Assembly: GCA_009379925.1 (NCBI GenBank)
Contig: WHSU01000040.1
Location: 1 to 32,347 of the forward strand
Direction: 5' to 3'
Source of the DNA: Dehalococcoidia bacterium
GTDB lineage: Bacteria > Chloroflexota > Dehalococcoidia > UBA2979
DNA: 32,347 bases
Part shown: positions 24,778-31,804 of the stretch, piece by piece
Layout: each line of letters opens with the position of its first letter
Numbering within the stretch: position 1 is the stretch's first letter
The notes under the pieces: generated by a model
What the model was told of the DNA's origin: nothing
The model's input: the letters and a program-made list of their open reading frames with translations, nothing else
Databases searched by the model: none
Position numbers and translations under genes: made by a program

Positions 24778-25160
24778 TTGCGCGTCACTGCATCGGTCCG
24801 GTCCCTCAACGTCCCAGACGTCGAGGCGTCCGCCTCGTTCGTGAAGGAGCATTTCGGGAGATGGCCGCGGACGGCTTCGCGTCCCTGTCGAGGGAGGACG
24901 TCGGCTTCAACCTGATCTTCCTCCGCACCGGGCTCCCCACCTTCAAGCCTGAGCGCCTGCGGGGACGAAGCGCGGACGGGCTCCTCGTGGTCCTGGTCGT
25001 CGATGACATCGATGGCGAGTACGCGCGGGTGCAGGCCGAGGGCGTCACAATCACCACGCCAATCGAGACGGAGCCGTGGGGCGAGCGATACTTCCAGGTC
25101 ACCGACCCCAACGGCGCGACGATTCAGCTCGTGCAGTGGATGACCGAGCCAGCCGAGTAG
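24778..25160 (+). pseudogene. VOC (glyoxalase/bleomycin resistance) family protein, frame broken
   Basis: A small metal-dependent VOC-fold protein read in two frames. The first, from TTG 24778, gives LRVTASVRSLNVPDVEASAS and continues to SFVKEHFG. The second, from about 24860, gives MAADGFASLSREDVGFNLIF and ends ERYFQVTDPNGATIQLVQW. Adding one base at the GGG run 24856-24858 joins them into a 127-residue protein, the usual size of the family. The second part contains the family's VVDDIDGEYARVQAEG and the closing NGATIQLVQ strand. The substrate is unknown. The break may be a sequencing indel, because the codon pattern on both sides is undamaged, or a short deletion at this point. Confidence 0.7.
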
Positions 25161-25187
25161 GCTGTACTTCACCTACGAGCCGCCGAC

Positions 25188-25511
25188 GTGCGAAGCGACC
25201 CTCGTCAGACCGGAGGCGCCCAACGTGCCCAACGGTCCGTCGCGCGGCTTCCCGTGCGCCTCACGCCTCGAGCGTCACGCGACGCCATCGGGGCGGTCAA
25301 GGATGGCACGCTTGCCGTACGCGTCACGGCACCACCGGTGGACGGCGCGACGAATGCCGCGCTGATCAAACTCCTCGCGAAGCACCTCCGCGTCCCGAAG
25401 AGCGCCCTCCGCATCGCCTCGGGCGACACGTCGCGCCAGAAGGTGGTCGAGGTGGAGGGTGTGACTGCCGAGGAGCTACATAAGCGCCTCGAGTCGTGGG
25501 CGACGACCTGA
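25188..25511 (+). CDS. DUF167 (YggU-like) protein
   Basis: Up to 107 residues; the conserved DUF167 domain is RLPVRLTPRASRDAI, then LAVRVTAPPVDGATNAALIK, AKHLRVPKSALRIASGDTSR and QKVVEVEG. The family is widespread with unknown function and often sits next to yggT and yggS. The start is unclear: GTG 25188 and the in-frame GTG 25254 both lack a Shine-Dalgarno, and the domain itself begins around residue 20. It is 27 bases downstream of the VOC stop, so readthrough is possible. It lies convergent to the LLM oxidoreductase gene, facing the yggS-proC-yggT cluster. Confidence 0.85.
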   Translation: MRSDPRQTGGAQRAQRSVARLPVRLTPRASRDAIGAVKDGTLAVRVTAPPVDGATNAALIKLLAKHLRVPKSALRIASGDTSRQKVVEVEGVTAEELHKRLESWATT

Positions 25512-25598
25512 GCAAAGCGCAGCACAGGTGGGCGCAGCGCTGTTATGCGGGCGTGGTGAACTACTGCGCCGCACGTGCACGCATCCCCGATAACCAAA

Positions 25599-26510
25599 CT
25601 ATAGCGACGTGAGGGCCTGCCGCACGGAGGCCAGCCGCTCAATCGTCCCCACGGCGTGCTCGGTGTCCGGAAGCATGTTCCGCACGATCACGTCCGTGTA
25701 GCCCAGGGCGCCCAGTTCCGCGAACCGGTCGATGACGGTCTGCGCGCTCCCGAAGACCAGCGCGTCCTCCGGAAAGCCGCGGTACCCGCGCTCCAGGAGC
25801 GGGCGCACCGCCGCCTCCGCCTCGGTGTCGCTCTCCCCGACGTAGATGTCGCGCCGGATGGCGACTGCCGCGGGCGGCTGGCCCTCCCGCTCGCGTGCCT
25901 CGAGGTACCGGCGCACCTGGAACCGCGCTTCCTCGCCGCCGAGGCCGGGCGCCGCAAGCCAGCCATCGCCGAGGCGCGCCGCGCGCTCGATCGCCGCGTC
26001 GGCCGTGCCGCCGACCCACACCTCGACCGGTCCGGGCGGCGTCGGGGCGATGTGGGCGCCCTCGAAGCGCCAGCGGCCATCGTGGCTTACCGTCTCGCCG
26101 GCCCACAGCCGCCGCACGATGTCCAGCGACTGCTCGAAGCGGGACGGGCGCTGGCCGGCGCTCACGCCCATACCCGGGAACTGCTCGTCGTCGGGCCCGA
26201 CGGCGCATTGCATGATGAAGCGCCCGGAGGCGATCGAGGCGAGCGTGCCTATCTGCTCCGCCAGCAGCACCGGATGCCACAGGGGCAGCAGGAACAGCGC
26301 GCCCGCCGGCCGGTCGCCCCACTCGGCCAGCAGCCGCCCGAGGATGGCGACGTTCTGGTAGTACGGCCCGGGCGTCACGTGGTGGTCGCCGACGAACAGG
26401 CTGTCGAGGCCCGCATCGGAAGCCGCCCGAGCACGCCGCACCATCTCTCGCGCACCCTCGCGCACGTCCGGGAAGCGATGCGAACTGGAGAGCGATATTC
26501 CGACGCGCAT
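25599..26510 (-). CDS. LLM-class flavin-dependent oxidoreductase (luciferase-like, possibly F420-dependent)
   Basis: 303 residues with the bacterial luciferase-like TIM-barrel pattern. MRVGISLSSSHRFPDVREGA starts the barrel, DAGLDSLFVGDHHVTPGPY follows, then LASIASGRFIMQCAVGPDDE, the PVEVWVGGTADAAIERAARL strand and a C-terminal GSAQTVIDRFAELGALGYTD. Relatives use FMN or F420 to oxidise diverse small molecules; the cofactor and substrate here are not determinable. ATG 26510 is preceded by AGAGGAG about seven bases upstream. It follows yggT on the same strand after a 90-base gap containing a dispersed-repeat-like sequence. Confidence 0.92.
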   Translation of the reverse strand: MRVGISLSSSHRFPDVREGAREMVRRARAASDAGLDSLFVGDHHVTPGPYYQNVAILGRLLAEWGDRPAGALFLLPLWHPVLLAEQIGTLASIASGRFIMQCAVGPDDEQFPGMGVSAGQRPSRFEQSLDIVRRLWAGETVSHDGRWRFEGAHIAPTPPGPVEVWVGGTADAAIERAARLGDGWLAAPGLGGEEARFQVRRYLEAREREGQPPAAVAIRRDIYVGESDTEAEAAVRPLLERGYRGFPEDALVFGSAQTVIDRFAELGALGYTDVIVRNMLPDTEHAVGTIERLASVRQALTSL

Positions 26511-26547
26511 ACGAGGACTCCTCTGACTCCCTCTTCGCCGCGTCGAA

Positions 26548-26598
26548 TCCGGCGCCCCTCGCCCGCAGCGCGGGAGAAGGGTCGGGGGTGAGGGCTCC
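26548..26598. repeat. Dispersed CCCTC-GGGAG palindromic repeat (intergenic)
   Basis: The 26548-26598 segment has CCCCTCGCCCGC, a tiny loop, GCGCGGGAGAAGGG and then TCGGGGGTGAGGGC, forming an imperfect hairpin. From memory this resembles a dispersed intergenic repeat of unknown function found in many GC-rich genomes. Only one copy is visible in the window, so its repeated nature is inferred. Confidence 0.45.
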
Positions 26599-26599
26599 G

Positions 26600-26848
26600 T
26601 TAGTACTGCTGGAGCACGCTCGATATGACGTAGAGCAGCAGGATCGCCACCATCGGGGTGATGTCGACCATGCCCACCATGGGGATGACCCGCCGGAGCG
26701 GCTCGAGGATCGGCTCCGCGACGAAGTCCAGCGCGCGGTACACCGGACCGTCGCGGTCGATGGGGAACCAGCTGAGGATGGCGCGCGCGAAGATGGCGAA
26801 GATGAGCACCTGGATCAGCAACAAGACGATCTGGACGAGGATATCCAC
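26600..26848 (-). CDS. YggT family membrane protein
   Basis: 82 residues with two hydrophobic helices (about res. 3-24, ILVQIVLLLIQVLIFAIFAR, and 61-79, DITPMVAILLLYVISSVLQ) separated by the conserved loop SWFPIDRDGPVYRALDFVAE followed by PILEPLRRVIP. YggT proteins are inner-membrane components often encoded with proC and yggS and linked to cell division or osmotic stress in some bacteria. GTG 26848 lies three bases after the proC stop, and the proC end supplies the GGGGGAG ribosome site, so the pair is translationally coupled. Confidence 0.95.
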   Translation of the reverse strand: MDILVQIVLLLIQVLIFAIFARAILSWFPIDRDGPVYRALDFVAEPILEPLRRVIPMVGMVDITPMVAILLLYVISSVLQQY

Positions 26849-26851
26849 CGG

Positions 26852-27652
26852 CTACTCCCCCAGCTCGTGCGCACGCAGGTAGGCCGCCTCCACCGCATCA
26901 TCGATGGCCGCGCGTAGCCCCGAGGCCTCCAGTTCGGAGAGCGCCGCGGCCGTGGTCCCGCCCGGAGAGGTGACGTGGTTGCGCAACTCGGCGGGGTGCT
27001 GCCCGGTCTCCACGGCGTAACGCGCGGCGCCCACGACCGTGGCCAGCACCAGCCGGGTCGCGTCCGGCCGCTTCATCCCCAGCCGCACCGCGGCGTCGAT
27101 CATCGACTCCACCAGCAGGTAGACGTACGCCGGACCGGAACCGTGCACCGCGGTCGCAAGGTCGATGGCGTCGTCGTCCGCCACCTCGACGACTGCCGTG
27201 GCCACCGAGGCGAGCAGCCGCCGGACCTCGTCGAGTTGGACGCGGGTCACTTCGGGCGCCGCGAGGTAGACGGCGGCGCCTTCGCCGATGGCGGCGGGGA
27301 GGTTCGGCATCACGCGCACGCACGCTCGATGTCCGCTCGTCCGGCGCAGTTCGTCCAGCGTGACGCCCGCGGCGATCGAGACCAGCACCGCGCCCGGCCC
27401 GATCTTGCCCTGGAGCCCGCGCGCGATGTCGGCCAGATCCTGCGGCTTCACGGCCAGCAACACCAGTTCCGCGCCGATGCACGCGCTCTCCGCGTCGTCG
27501 GTGACGCGTACGCCGTGCTCGGACAGCACCGTGCGGCGGGCATCCATGACCTCGGCGACGGCGATGTCGCCCGGTGCGGCGAACTCCGAGCGCAGCATGC
27601 CGCGCAAGAAGGCTTCGCCCATGAAGCCGCCACCGATGATCCCGACTCGCAT
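26852..27652 (-). CDS. proC: Pyrroline-5-carboxylate reductase
   Basis: 266 residues; it catalyses the last step of proline synthesis, NAD(P)H reduction of 1-pyrroline-5-carboxylate. The N-terminal Rossmann motif is VGIIGGGFMGEAFLRGML (res. 2-19), followed by the conserved LAVKPQDL and the RVMPNLPAAIGEG loop (family NTP motif as NLP). The C-terminal dimerisation and substrate domain contains GSGPAYVYLLVESMIDAAVR and the signature HVTSPGGTTAAALSELE. It is immediately upstream of yggT and 84 bases downstream of yggS on the same strand, a widely conserved trio. Confidence 0.97.
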   Translation of the reverse strand: MRVGIIGGGFMGEAFLRGMLRSEFAAPGDIAVAEVMDARRTVLSEHGVRVTDDAESACIGAELVLLAVKPQDLADIARGLQGKIGPGAVLVSIAAGVTLDELRRTSGHRACVRVMPNLPAAIGEGAAVYLAAPEVTRVQLDEVRRLLASVATAVVEVADDDAIDLATAVHGSGPAYVYLLVESMIDAAVRLGMKRPDATRLVLATVVGAARYAVETGQHPAELRNHVTSPGGTTAAALSELEASGLRAAIDDAVEAAYLRAHELGE

Positions 27653-27702
27653 CGTGTTCTCTGCCCGCTGACTAACCCCGCCGCTCGAGGCTTCGATGTG
27701 AC

Positions 27703-27726
27703 GGCCGGCGTCCCCACGGGCCGGCC
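27703..27726 (-). terminator. Stem-loop downstream of yggS
   Basis: GGCCGGC (27703-27709) and GCCGGCC (27720-27726) form a perfect 7-bp stem with a ten-base loop, ten bases after the yggS stop in its direction of transcription. There is no U-run. It could reduce readthrough from yggS into proC. Confidence 0.4.
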
Positions 27727-27736
27727 TGGAGGTGCC

Positions 27737-28438
27737 TTACGTCCGGCGGTCGCCGAAGATGGCGCGTCCGATCCGTACCACCGTCGCGCCCTCCTCCACC
27801 GCCACCGCGTAGTCGTCCGTCATCCCCATCGAGAGCCCCTTGATGCCGTGCGTCCCGGCCAGTTCGCGCAGCCCTCGGAAGACGGCCCGTGCCTCGTCCG
27901 GGCTCGCGCCCTGCGGGGCCATCGTCATCAACCCGGCCACCGTCACCTGCTTGCAGGCCTCGGCATAGGTGAGCAGTTCCGACAGCAACTCGGGCGCGAC
28001 GCCATGCTTCTGCGCCTCCCTCGCGATGTTGACCTCAAGGTAACAGGGCAGCGCGGGCGGCGCACCCGCGTCCGTAGGTATCGCCAGCCGCCGCTCGATC
28101 TCCGTCAGCAGCTCCACCGAGTCCACCGAGTGCAGCACATCGATGTGGTGCACGGCCTCGCGCACCTTGTTTCGTTGGAGGTGCCCCACGAAGTGCCACC
28201 GAGGCGTCAGTCCACGCTCCTCGGCCTCCCTGGCCTTCGGCACGAACTCCTGCACCCGGTTCTCGCCGAAGTCGGCCACGCCGGCCGCCAGCGCCGCCTC
28301 GATGGCCTCGACCGGGTGGGTCTTGGACACCGCCACGACCTCAACCTCGGCGGGGTCGCGCCCGACGCGCTCGCAGGCCGCGGCGAGCTCCCGCCGCACC
28401 TCCTCGATGCCCGTCGCCACGTCGGGGTAGGTCAGCAT
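27737..28438 (-). CDS. YggS/PROSC family pyridoxal-phosphate homeostasis protein
   Basis: 233 residues, an alanine-racemase-like TIM barrel that binds PLP without a known catalytic reaction and buffers free PLP. The PLP lysine is in VEVVAVSKTHPVEAI, followed by FGENRVQEFVPKA and PRWHFVGHLQRNKV. Near the C-terminus GLSMGMTDDYAVAVEEGATV and VRIGRAIFG contribute the phosphate-binding site. ATG 28438 is chosen over GTG 28444; neither has a Shine-Dalgarno, and a TACTCT -10-like hexamer ends six bases before the ATG, consistent with a leaderless message. It heads the yggS-proC-yggT set. Confidence 0.94.
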   Translation of the reverse strand: MLTYPDVATGIEEVRRELAAACERVGRDPAEVEVVAVSKTHPVEAIEAALAAGVADFGENRVQEFVPKAREAEERGLTPRWHFVGHLQRNKVREAVHHIDVLHSVDSVELLTEIERRLAIPTDAGAPPALPCYLEVNIAREAQKHGVAPELLSELLTYAEACKQVTVAGLMTMAPQGASPDEARAVFRGLRELAGTHGIKGLSMGMTDDYAVAVEEGATVVRIGRAIFGDRRT

Positions 28439-28480
28439 GTGCACAGAGTACGAGACGGGAGGGCCTCGGGGTGCGCTAGC

Positions 28481-30124
28481 TCAACACACCCCGCAGAGCT
28501 TGCACCCCACCTCGGGCGGGGGGCAGGGGATGGTGCGCTTGGTGCGGGAGTGCTTGTCCATCTCGCGCAGCAGGAAGCGCTCGGTCATGCCCACGTCGAC
28601 GATGTGCCAGGGCGGCTTCTCGCCCTCCCACGGTCGAGGACCATCGAGGCCGTGCTCGCGGATCGCCTGCTTGTATTCGCCCAGCGAGTTGCCCTGCATC
28701 TCCGCCAGCATCGTCGCGAGGCGCTCGTCGGCGCGCGAGAGCACGTCGTCCACGCGCGCCGTCCACGGCGAGTCCGAGCGGAACTCGATGCCCCGCGCCA
28801 GGTGCTGCTTCAGGATGCCCTGGCGCTGCTTCACTTCCTGGATCGGCAACTGCTGCTCGAACTGGTACGCCGTCCACGGCTTCGGCACCGTCGGCGAGAC
28901 CGACATCACGAGGCGCGTGCCGTTGCCCGCCGCATCGAGGCGCTCCTTGATGCGGTTGCCCAGCGACGCCATGGCGTAGACGTCGTCCTCTTCCTCCTCG
29001 GGCAGTCCGACCATGAAGTAGAGCTTGAAGCGCCGCGCGCCGGAGCGGCCCACGAGGTCGGCGCCGTCCAGGATCTGCTCCTCCGTGACGCCCTTGTTGA
29101 TGGCCAGGCGCATGCGCTCCGAGCCCGCCTCGGGCGCCACCGTCACGGTCTTCGTCCCGCCGGCGGCCAGCGCCGACAGCACCTTCGGGTCGAGGTTGTC
29201 GACGCGCAGCGAGGAGATCGAGATGCGCGCGCCGGCCTCGTGCGCTCGCGTCGCCAGTTCGGACAGCTCCGGGTGGTCCGCCACGGCCGCGCCCAGCAGG
29301 CCCACCTTCTCCGTGTGTTGCAGGGAGTGCTCGATGACCTCCATCAGCTCGTCGACCGGGCGGTAGCGAGGGGGCCGGAAGACATAACCGGCGATACAGA
29401 AGCGGCAGCCGCGGCCACAGCCGCGCGCGCACTCGATCAGGGTCATGTCCGACAGCTCGGTGTCCTCGGTGAGCACCGTCGAGTACGCCTCGGTACCCGC
29501 GATGTCATGTACGTACTGGCGCTCGATGGCGCCCCAGACGGGCGGCCGCGACGGCACGTAGATGCCGGGGATCGCGGCCATCGTGTCGAGCAGCTCCTCG
29601 CGGGAGCCGAAGAGGCCGTCCTCCCAGGCCGCCACAAGCGACGGGATGATCTCTTCCGCCTCCCCGATCACCGCCGCATCGAGGAACGGCGCGACACCGG
29701 CGGGGTTCGTCAGCATGCAGGCGCCGCCGGCGATAACCAGCGGGTGGCGCTCGTCGCGCTCGTGCGCCCACAGCGGGATGCCGGCGCCCTTCAGGCACTG
29801 GACCAGGTTGAAGTAGTCGAACTCATAGGACAGCGTGAACGCCACGACCGCAAAGTCGCTCAGCGGGCGCTGCGATTCGATGGACACCACCGGCGAGGGG
29901 TGCCGCTCGCCCGGGCCGGGCGGGTCGTAGAAGGCGCGCTCGCACACCATGTCGGGATAGGCGTTGAGCAGCGCGTAGACGGTCTGCACGGCCAGGTTGG
30001 ACATGCCAATGTAGTACGAGTTCGGATACACCATCGCGACCGGGACACGTCCGCCCCAGTCCTTGATGGTGGCCCCTCGCTCCTTGTTGAGCCGTTGTCG
30101 TGCGATCTGTCGTGCGTCAAGCAT
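28481..30124 (-). CDS. B12-binding-domain radical SAM protein (TIGR03960-like)
   Basis: 547 residues. The N-terminal ~200 residues form a cobalamin-binding-like Rossmann domain (VAMVYPNSYYIGMSNLAVQT, later VIAGGACMLTNP and AVIGEAEE). The radical SAM motif is CGRGCRFC (Cys236, Cys240, Cys243, binding the 4Fe-4S cluster), followed by the barrel strands ISISSLRVDNLDPKVLSALA and KLYFMVGLPEEEEDD. The C-terminus ends in another cysteine group (Cys534, Cys541, Cys544, Cys547; GCKLCGVC), possibly a second cluster or metal site. The family is commonly encoded beside a DUF2344 protein and ribonuclease G/ribosomal genes, none of which is here. ATG 30124 has no Shine-Dalgarno but TATGCT ends nine bases before it. 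Its substrate is unknown. Confidence 0.92.
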   Translation of the reverse strand: MLDARQIARQRLNKERGATIKDWGGRVPVAMVYPNSYYIGMSNLAVQTVYALLNAYPDMVCERAFYDPPGPGERHPSPVVSIESQRPLSDFAVVAFTLSYEFDYFNLVQCLKGAGIPLWAHERDERHPLVIAGGACMLTNPAGVAPFLDAAVIGEAEEIIPSLVAAWEDGLFGSREELLDTMAAIPGIYVPSRPPVWGAIERQYVHDIAGTEAYSTVLTEDTELSDMTLIECARGCGRGCRFCIAGYVFRPPRYRPVDELMEVIEHSLQHTEKVGLLGAAVADHPELSELATRAHEAGARISISSLRVDNLDPKVLSALAAGGTKTVTVAPEAGSERMRLAINKGVTEEQILDGADLVGRSGARRFKLYFMVGLPEEEEDDVYAMASLGNRIKERLDAAGNGTRLVMSVSPTVPKPWTAYQFEQQLPIQEVKQRQGILKQHLARGIEFRSDSPWTARVDDVLSRADERLATMLAEMQGNSLGEYKQAIREHGLDGPRPWEGEKPPWHIVDVGMTERFLLREMDKHSRTKRTIPCPPPEVGCKLCGVC

Positions 30125-30168
30125 ACGCCGATCAGCATAGCCCGCTTCAGTGGGGAGCGCTGGTGCTG

Positions 30169-30615
30169 CTACTGGTCACCGAGCGCGCGCTCGATCTCAT
30201 CAAGGTACTCGGAGCGGTGCCGGTAACGGTGCAGTAGCCACGCTTCATCACGGACGATGATCGCCTGCGCTGTCCTAGCGTCGAGTCCCTGTACCCTCGC
30301 ATTGAGCGCGCCTGCCGCATCGATCGCGAGCCGCGCGGCACTCCTAGTCGGCAGCGCCAACCACTCGGGAAGCAGCGCGTCGTTCACCACGTCGTCCGCG
30401 TACCATTCAGGCTCGTCGCGAGGTGGCAGCTGCCCGCGCTCCCACCGTTCGAGGAGCAGCAGCACCCGCCGGTCCCAGTAGGCGAGGTGGGCGAGGACGG
30501 CCGCTACGGTCCATCCGCCCTCGAGCGGGCGTTCGAGGTCGGGGTCATTAGCCGCGTCGATGACCGCGACGAGGCGCCTGTGTGCGTCAGCGTTGCGGGC
30601 GATGTGCTCTTCCAC
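30169..30615 (-). CDS. DinB / maleylpyruvate-isomerase-N-terminal-like four-helix protein
   Basis: About 148 residues. The pattern HIARNADAHRRLVAVIDAAN, then GGWTVAAVLAHLAYWDRRVL and LHRYRHRSEYLDEIERAL near the end matches the DinB-like four-helix bundle. His in the AHLAYWD motif and His in LHRYRH are likely metal ligands; relatives use thiol cofactors or are uncharacterised. The frame is open far upstream, but third-position GC drops before GTG 30615, so that start is preferred. ATG 30666 is an alternative. A TATGAT hexamer (30630-30625) ends nine bases before the GTG. It is 44 bases upstream of the radical SAM gene on the same strand and diverges from the quinone oxidoreductase gene. Confidence 0.82.
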   Translation of the reverse strand: MEEHIARNADAHRRLVAVIDAANDPDLERPLEGGWTVAAVLAHLAYWDRRVLLLLERWERGQLPPRDEPEWYADDVVNDALLPEWLALPTRSAARLAIDAAGALNARVQGLDARTAQAIIVRDEAWLLHRYRHRSEYLDEIERALGDQ

Positions 30616-30717
30616 AAGGCGCGAATCATACCGGACGCCTCTTGCTCCAGCGTGGTGCCAGGCCATTTCGGTGAAATGCAGCTGCCCTCGGAGTACGGCC
30701 CGTTTACTTTGTCGCCG

Positions 30718-30746
30718 TCGACCATCGAGGCGTGTCCCGGTAGCAT
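30718..30746 (+). promoter_or_regulatory. Promoter of the quinone oxidoreductase gene
   Basis: TCGACC (30718-30723) and TAGCAT (30741-30746) each match 4 of 6 consensus bases with an exact 17-bp spacer. Initiation near 30753 would leave a leader of about 20 bases carrying the GAGGAGG ribosome site at 30762-30768. Confidence 0.45.
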
Positions 30747-30772
30747 CCTCGCCGAGCACGCGAGGAGGATCG

Positions 30773-31762
30773 ATGCGCGCAGCGGTCATCACGAAGCCCG
30801 GCGACCCGGACGTCTTTGCCGTCCAGGACATCGAGGACCCCACGTACGGGCCGGAGGAAGTCCTGGTAGCGGTACAGGCGACCGCCCTCAACCGCGCCGA
30901 CCTGCTCCAGCGGCGCGGCTCGTATCCCGGACCGCCCGGCACGCGGGACGACCTGCCGGGCCTCGAGATGGCGGGAATCGTCGAGGCGGTTGGGACGCAC
31001 GTCATAGGGTGGAAGCCCGGTGACCGCGTGATGGCGCTGCTTGCGGGCGGCGGGTACGCCTCGAAGATTGCCGTCCACGAGCGGATGCTGATGCCGGTGC
31101 CGGCGAGCCTCGACTTCGAGCAGGCCGCGAGCATCCCGGAGGTCTTCCTCACCGCGTACGACGCGCTCTTTCGGCAATGTGAACTGCGAGCGGGCGAGTC
31201 CGTGCTGATCCATGCCGCCGGTTCGGGCGTGGGCACGGCCGGCATCCAGATGGCGGCCGCCGCGTCGTGCCGGGTCTTCGGCACGGCTGGCTCGGCAGAC
31301 AAGCTCGAGCGCGCGGCCGAGCTGGGCCTGGACGTCGGCATCAACTACCGCGAGCAAGACTTCGCGGAGGTGGTAGCCGAGCGCACGGCCCGCCGAGGCG
31401 TGGACGTGCTGCTCGATGTCATCGGCGCGCCGTACTGGGCGCAAAACCTGGCGTCGCTCGCGGTGCAGGGGCGCATGGTCATCGTCGGCACGATGGGCGG
31501 CGCGAAGGTCGAGGGGATGAACATCGGCCCGCTGATGCAGAAGCGGCTGCGAGTGCACGGCACGGTCCTTCGTGCGCGGCCGCTCGAGCAGAAGGCGCAG
31601 CTGACGCAAGAGTTCGCCGCGCGCATGTTGCCGCTCTTCGACCAGCAGGTGCTCGTGCCCGTCGTCGACCGCGTCTTCGCCCTCGATGAGGTCGCCGAGG
31701 CGCACCGCTACATGGAGTCGAACGCGAACTTCGGCAAGATCGTCCTGCGCGTCGAGGGATAG
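30773..31762 (+). CDS. NAD(P)H:quinone oxidoreductase (zeta-crystallin type, zinc-free MDR family)
   Basis: 329 residues of the medium-chain dehydrogenase/reductase superfamily. The N-terminal GroES-like domain (VQDIEDPTYGPEEVLVAVQA, then NRADLLQRRGSYPGPPG, res. 40-56) is characteristic of quinone oxidoreductases. LIHAAGSGVGTAGIQMAAA (about res. 143-161) is the NADPH-binding Rossmann turn. No structural-zinc cysteines are present. The C-terminus ANFGKIVLRVEG is the family end. It reduces quinones or enones with NADPH in the cytoplasm. ATG 30773 has GAGGAGG four bases upstream; the longer frame from 30560 lacks coding bias. It ends 42 bases from a convergent protease gene. Confidence 0.95.
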   Translation: MRAAVITKPGDPDVFAVQDIEDPTYGPEEVLVAVQATALNRADLLQRRGSYPGPPGTRDDLPGLEMAGIVEAVGTHVIGWKPGDRVMALLAGGGYASKIAVHERMLMPVPASLDFEQAASIPEVFLTAYDALFRQCELRAGESVLIHAAGSGVGTAGIQMAAAASCRVFGTAGSADKLERAAELGLDVGINYREQDFAEVVAERTARRGVDVLLDVIGAPYWAQNLASLAVQGRMVIVGTMGGAKVEGMNIGPLMQKRLRVHGTVLRARPLEQKAQLTQEFAARMLPLFDQQVLVPVVDRVFALDEVAEAHRYMESNANFGKIVLRVEG

Positions 31763-31779
31763 GGCGGCCCGGCGCCGCC
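31763..31779. terminator. Stem-loop between convergent genes
   Basis: GGCGGC (31763-31768) pairs with GCCGCC (31774-31779) around a five-base loop, directly after the quinone oxidoreductase stop. It lies 25 bases from the end of the convergent protease gene. No U-run is present. Confidence 0.4.
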
Positions 31780-31804
31780 AGCTGGCACGTCTCCCGGTAG
31801 TAGA

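Noticed and set aside
26975..30226. A 1083-codon open frame on the plus strand
   Set aside because: It runs antisense across proC, yggS and the radical SAM gene, all with clear family motifs. It is Arg/His/Gly/Val-rich without recognisable domains, a typical shadow in GC-rich DNA.
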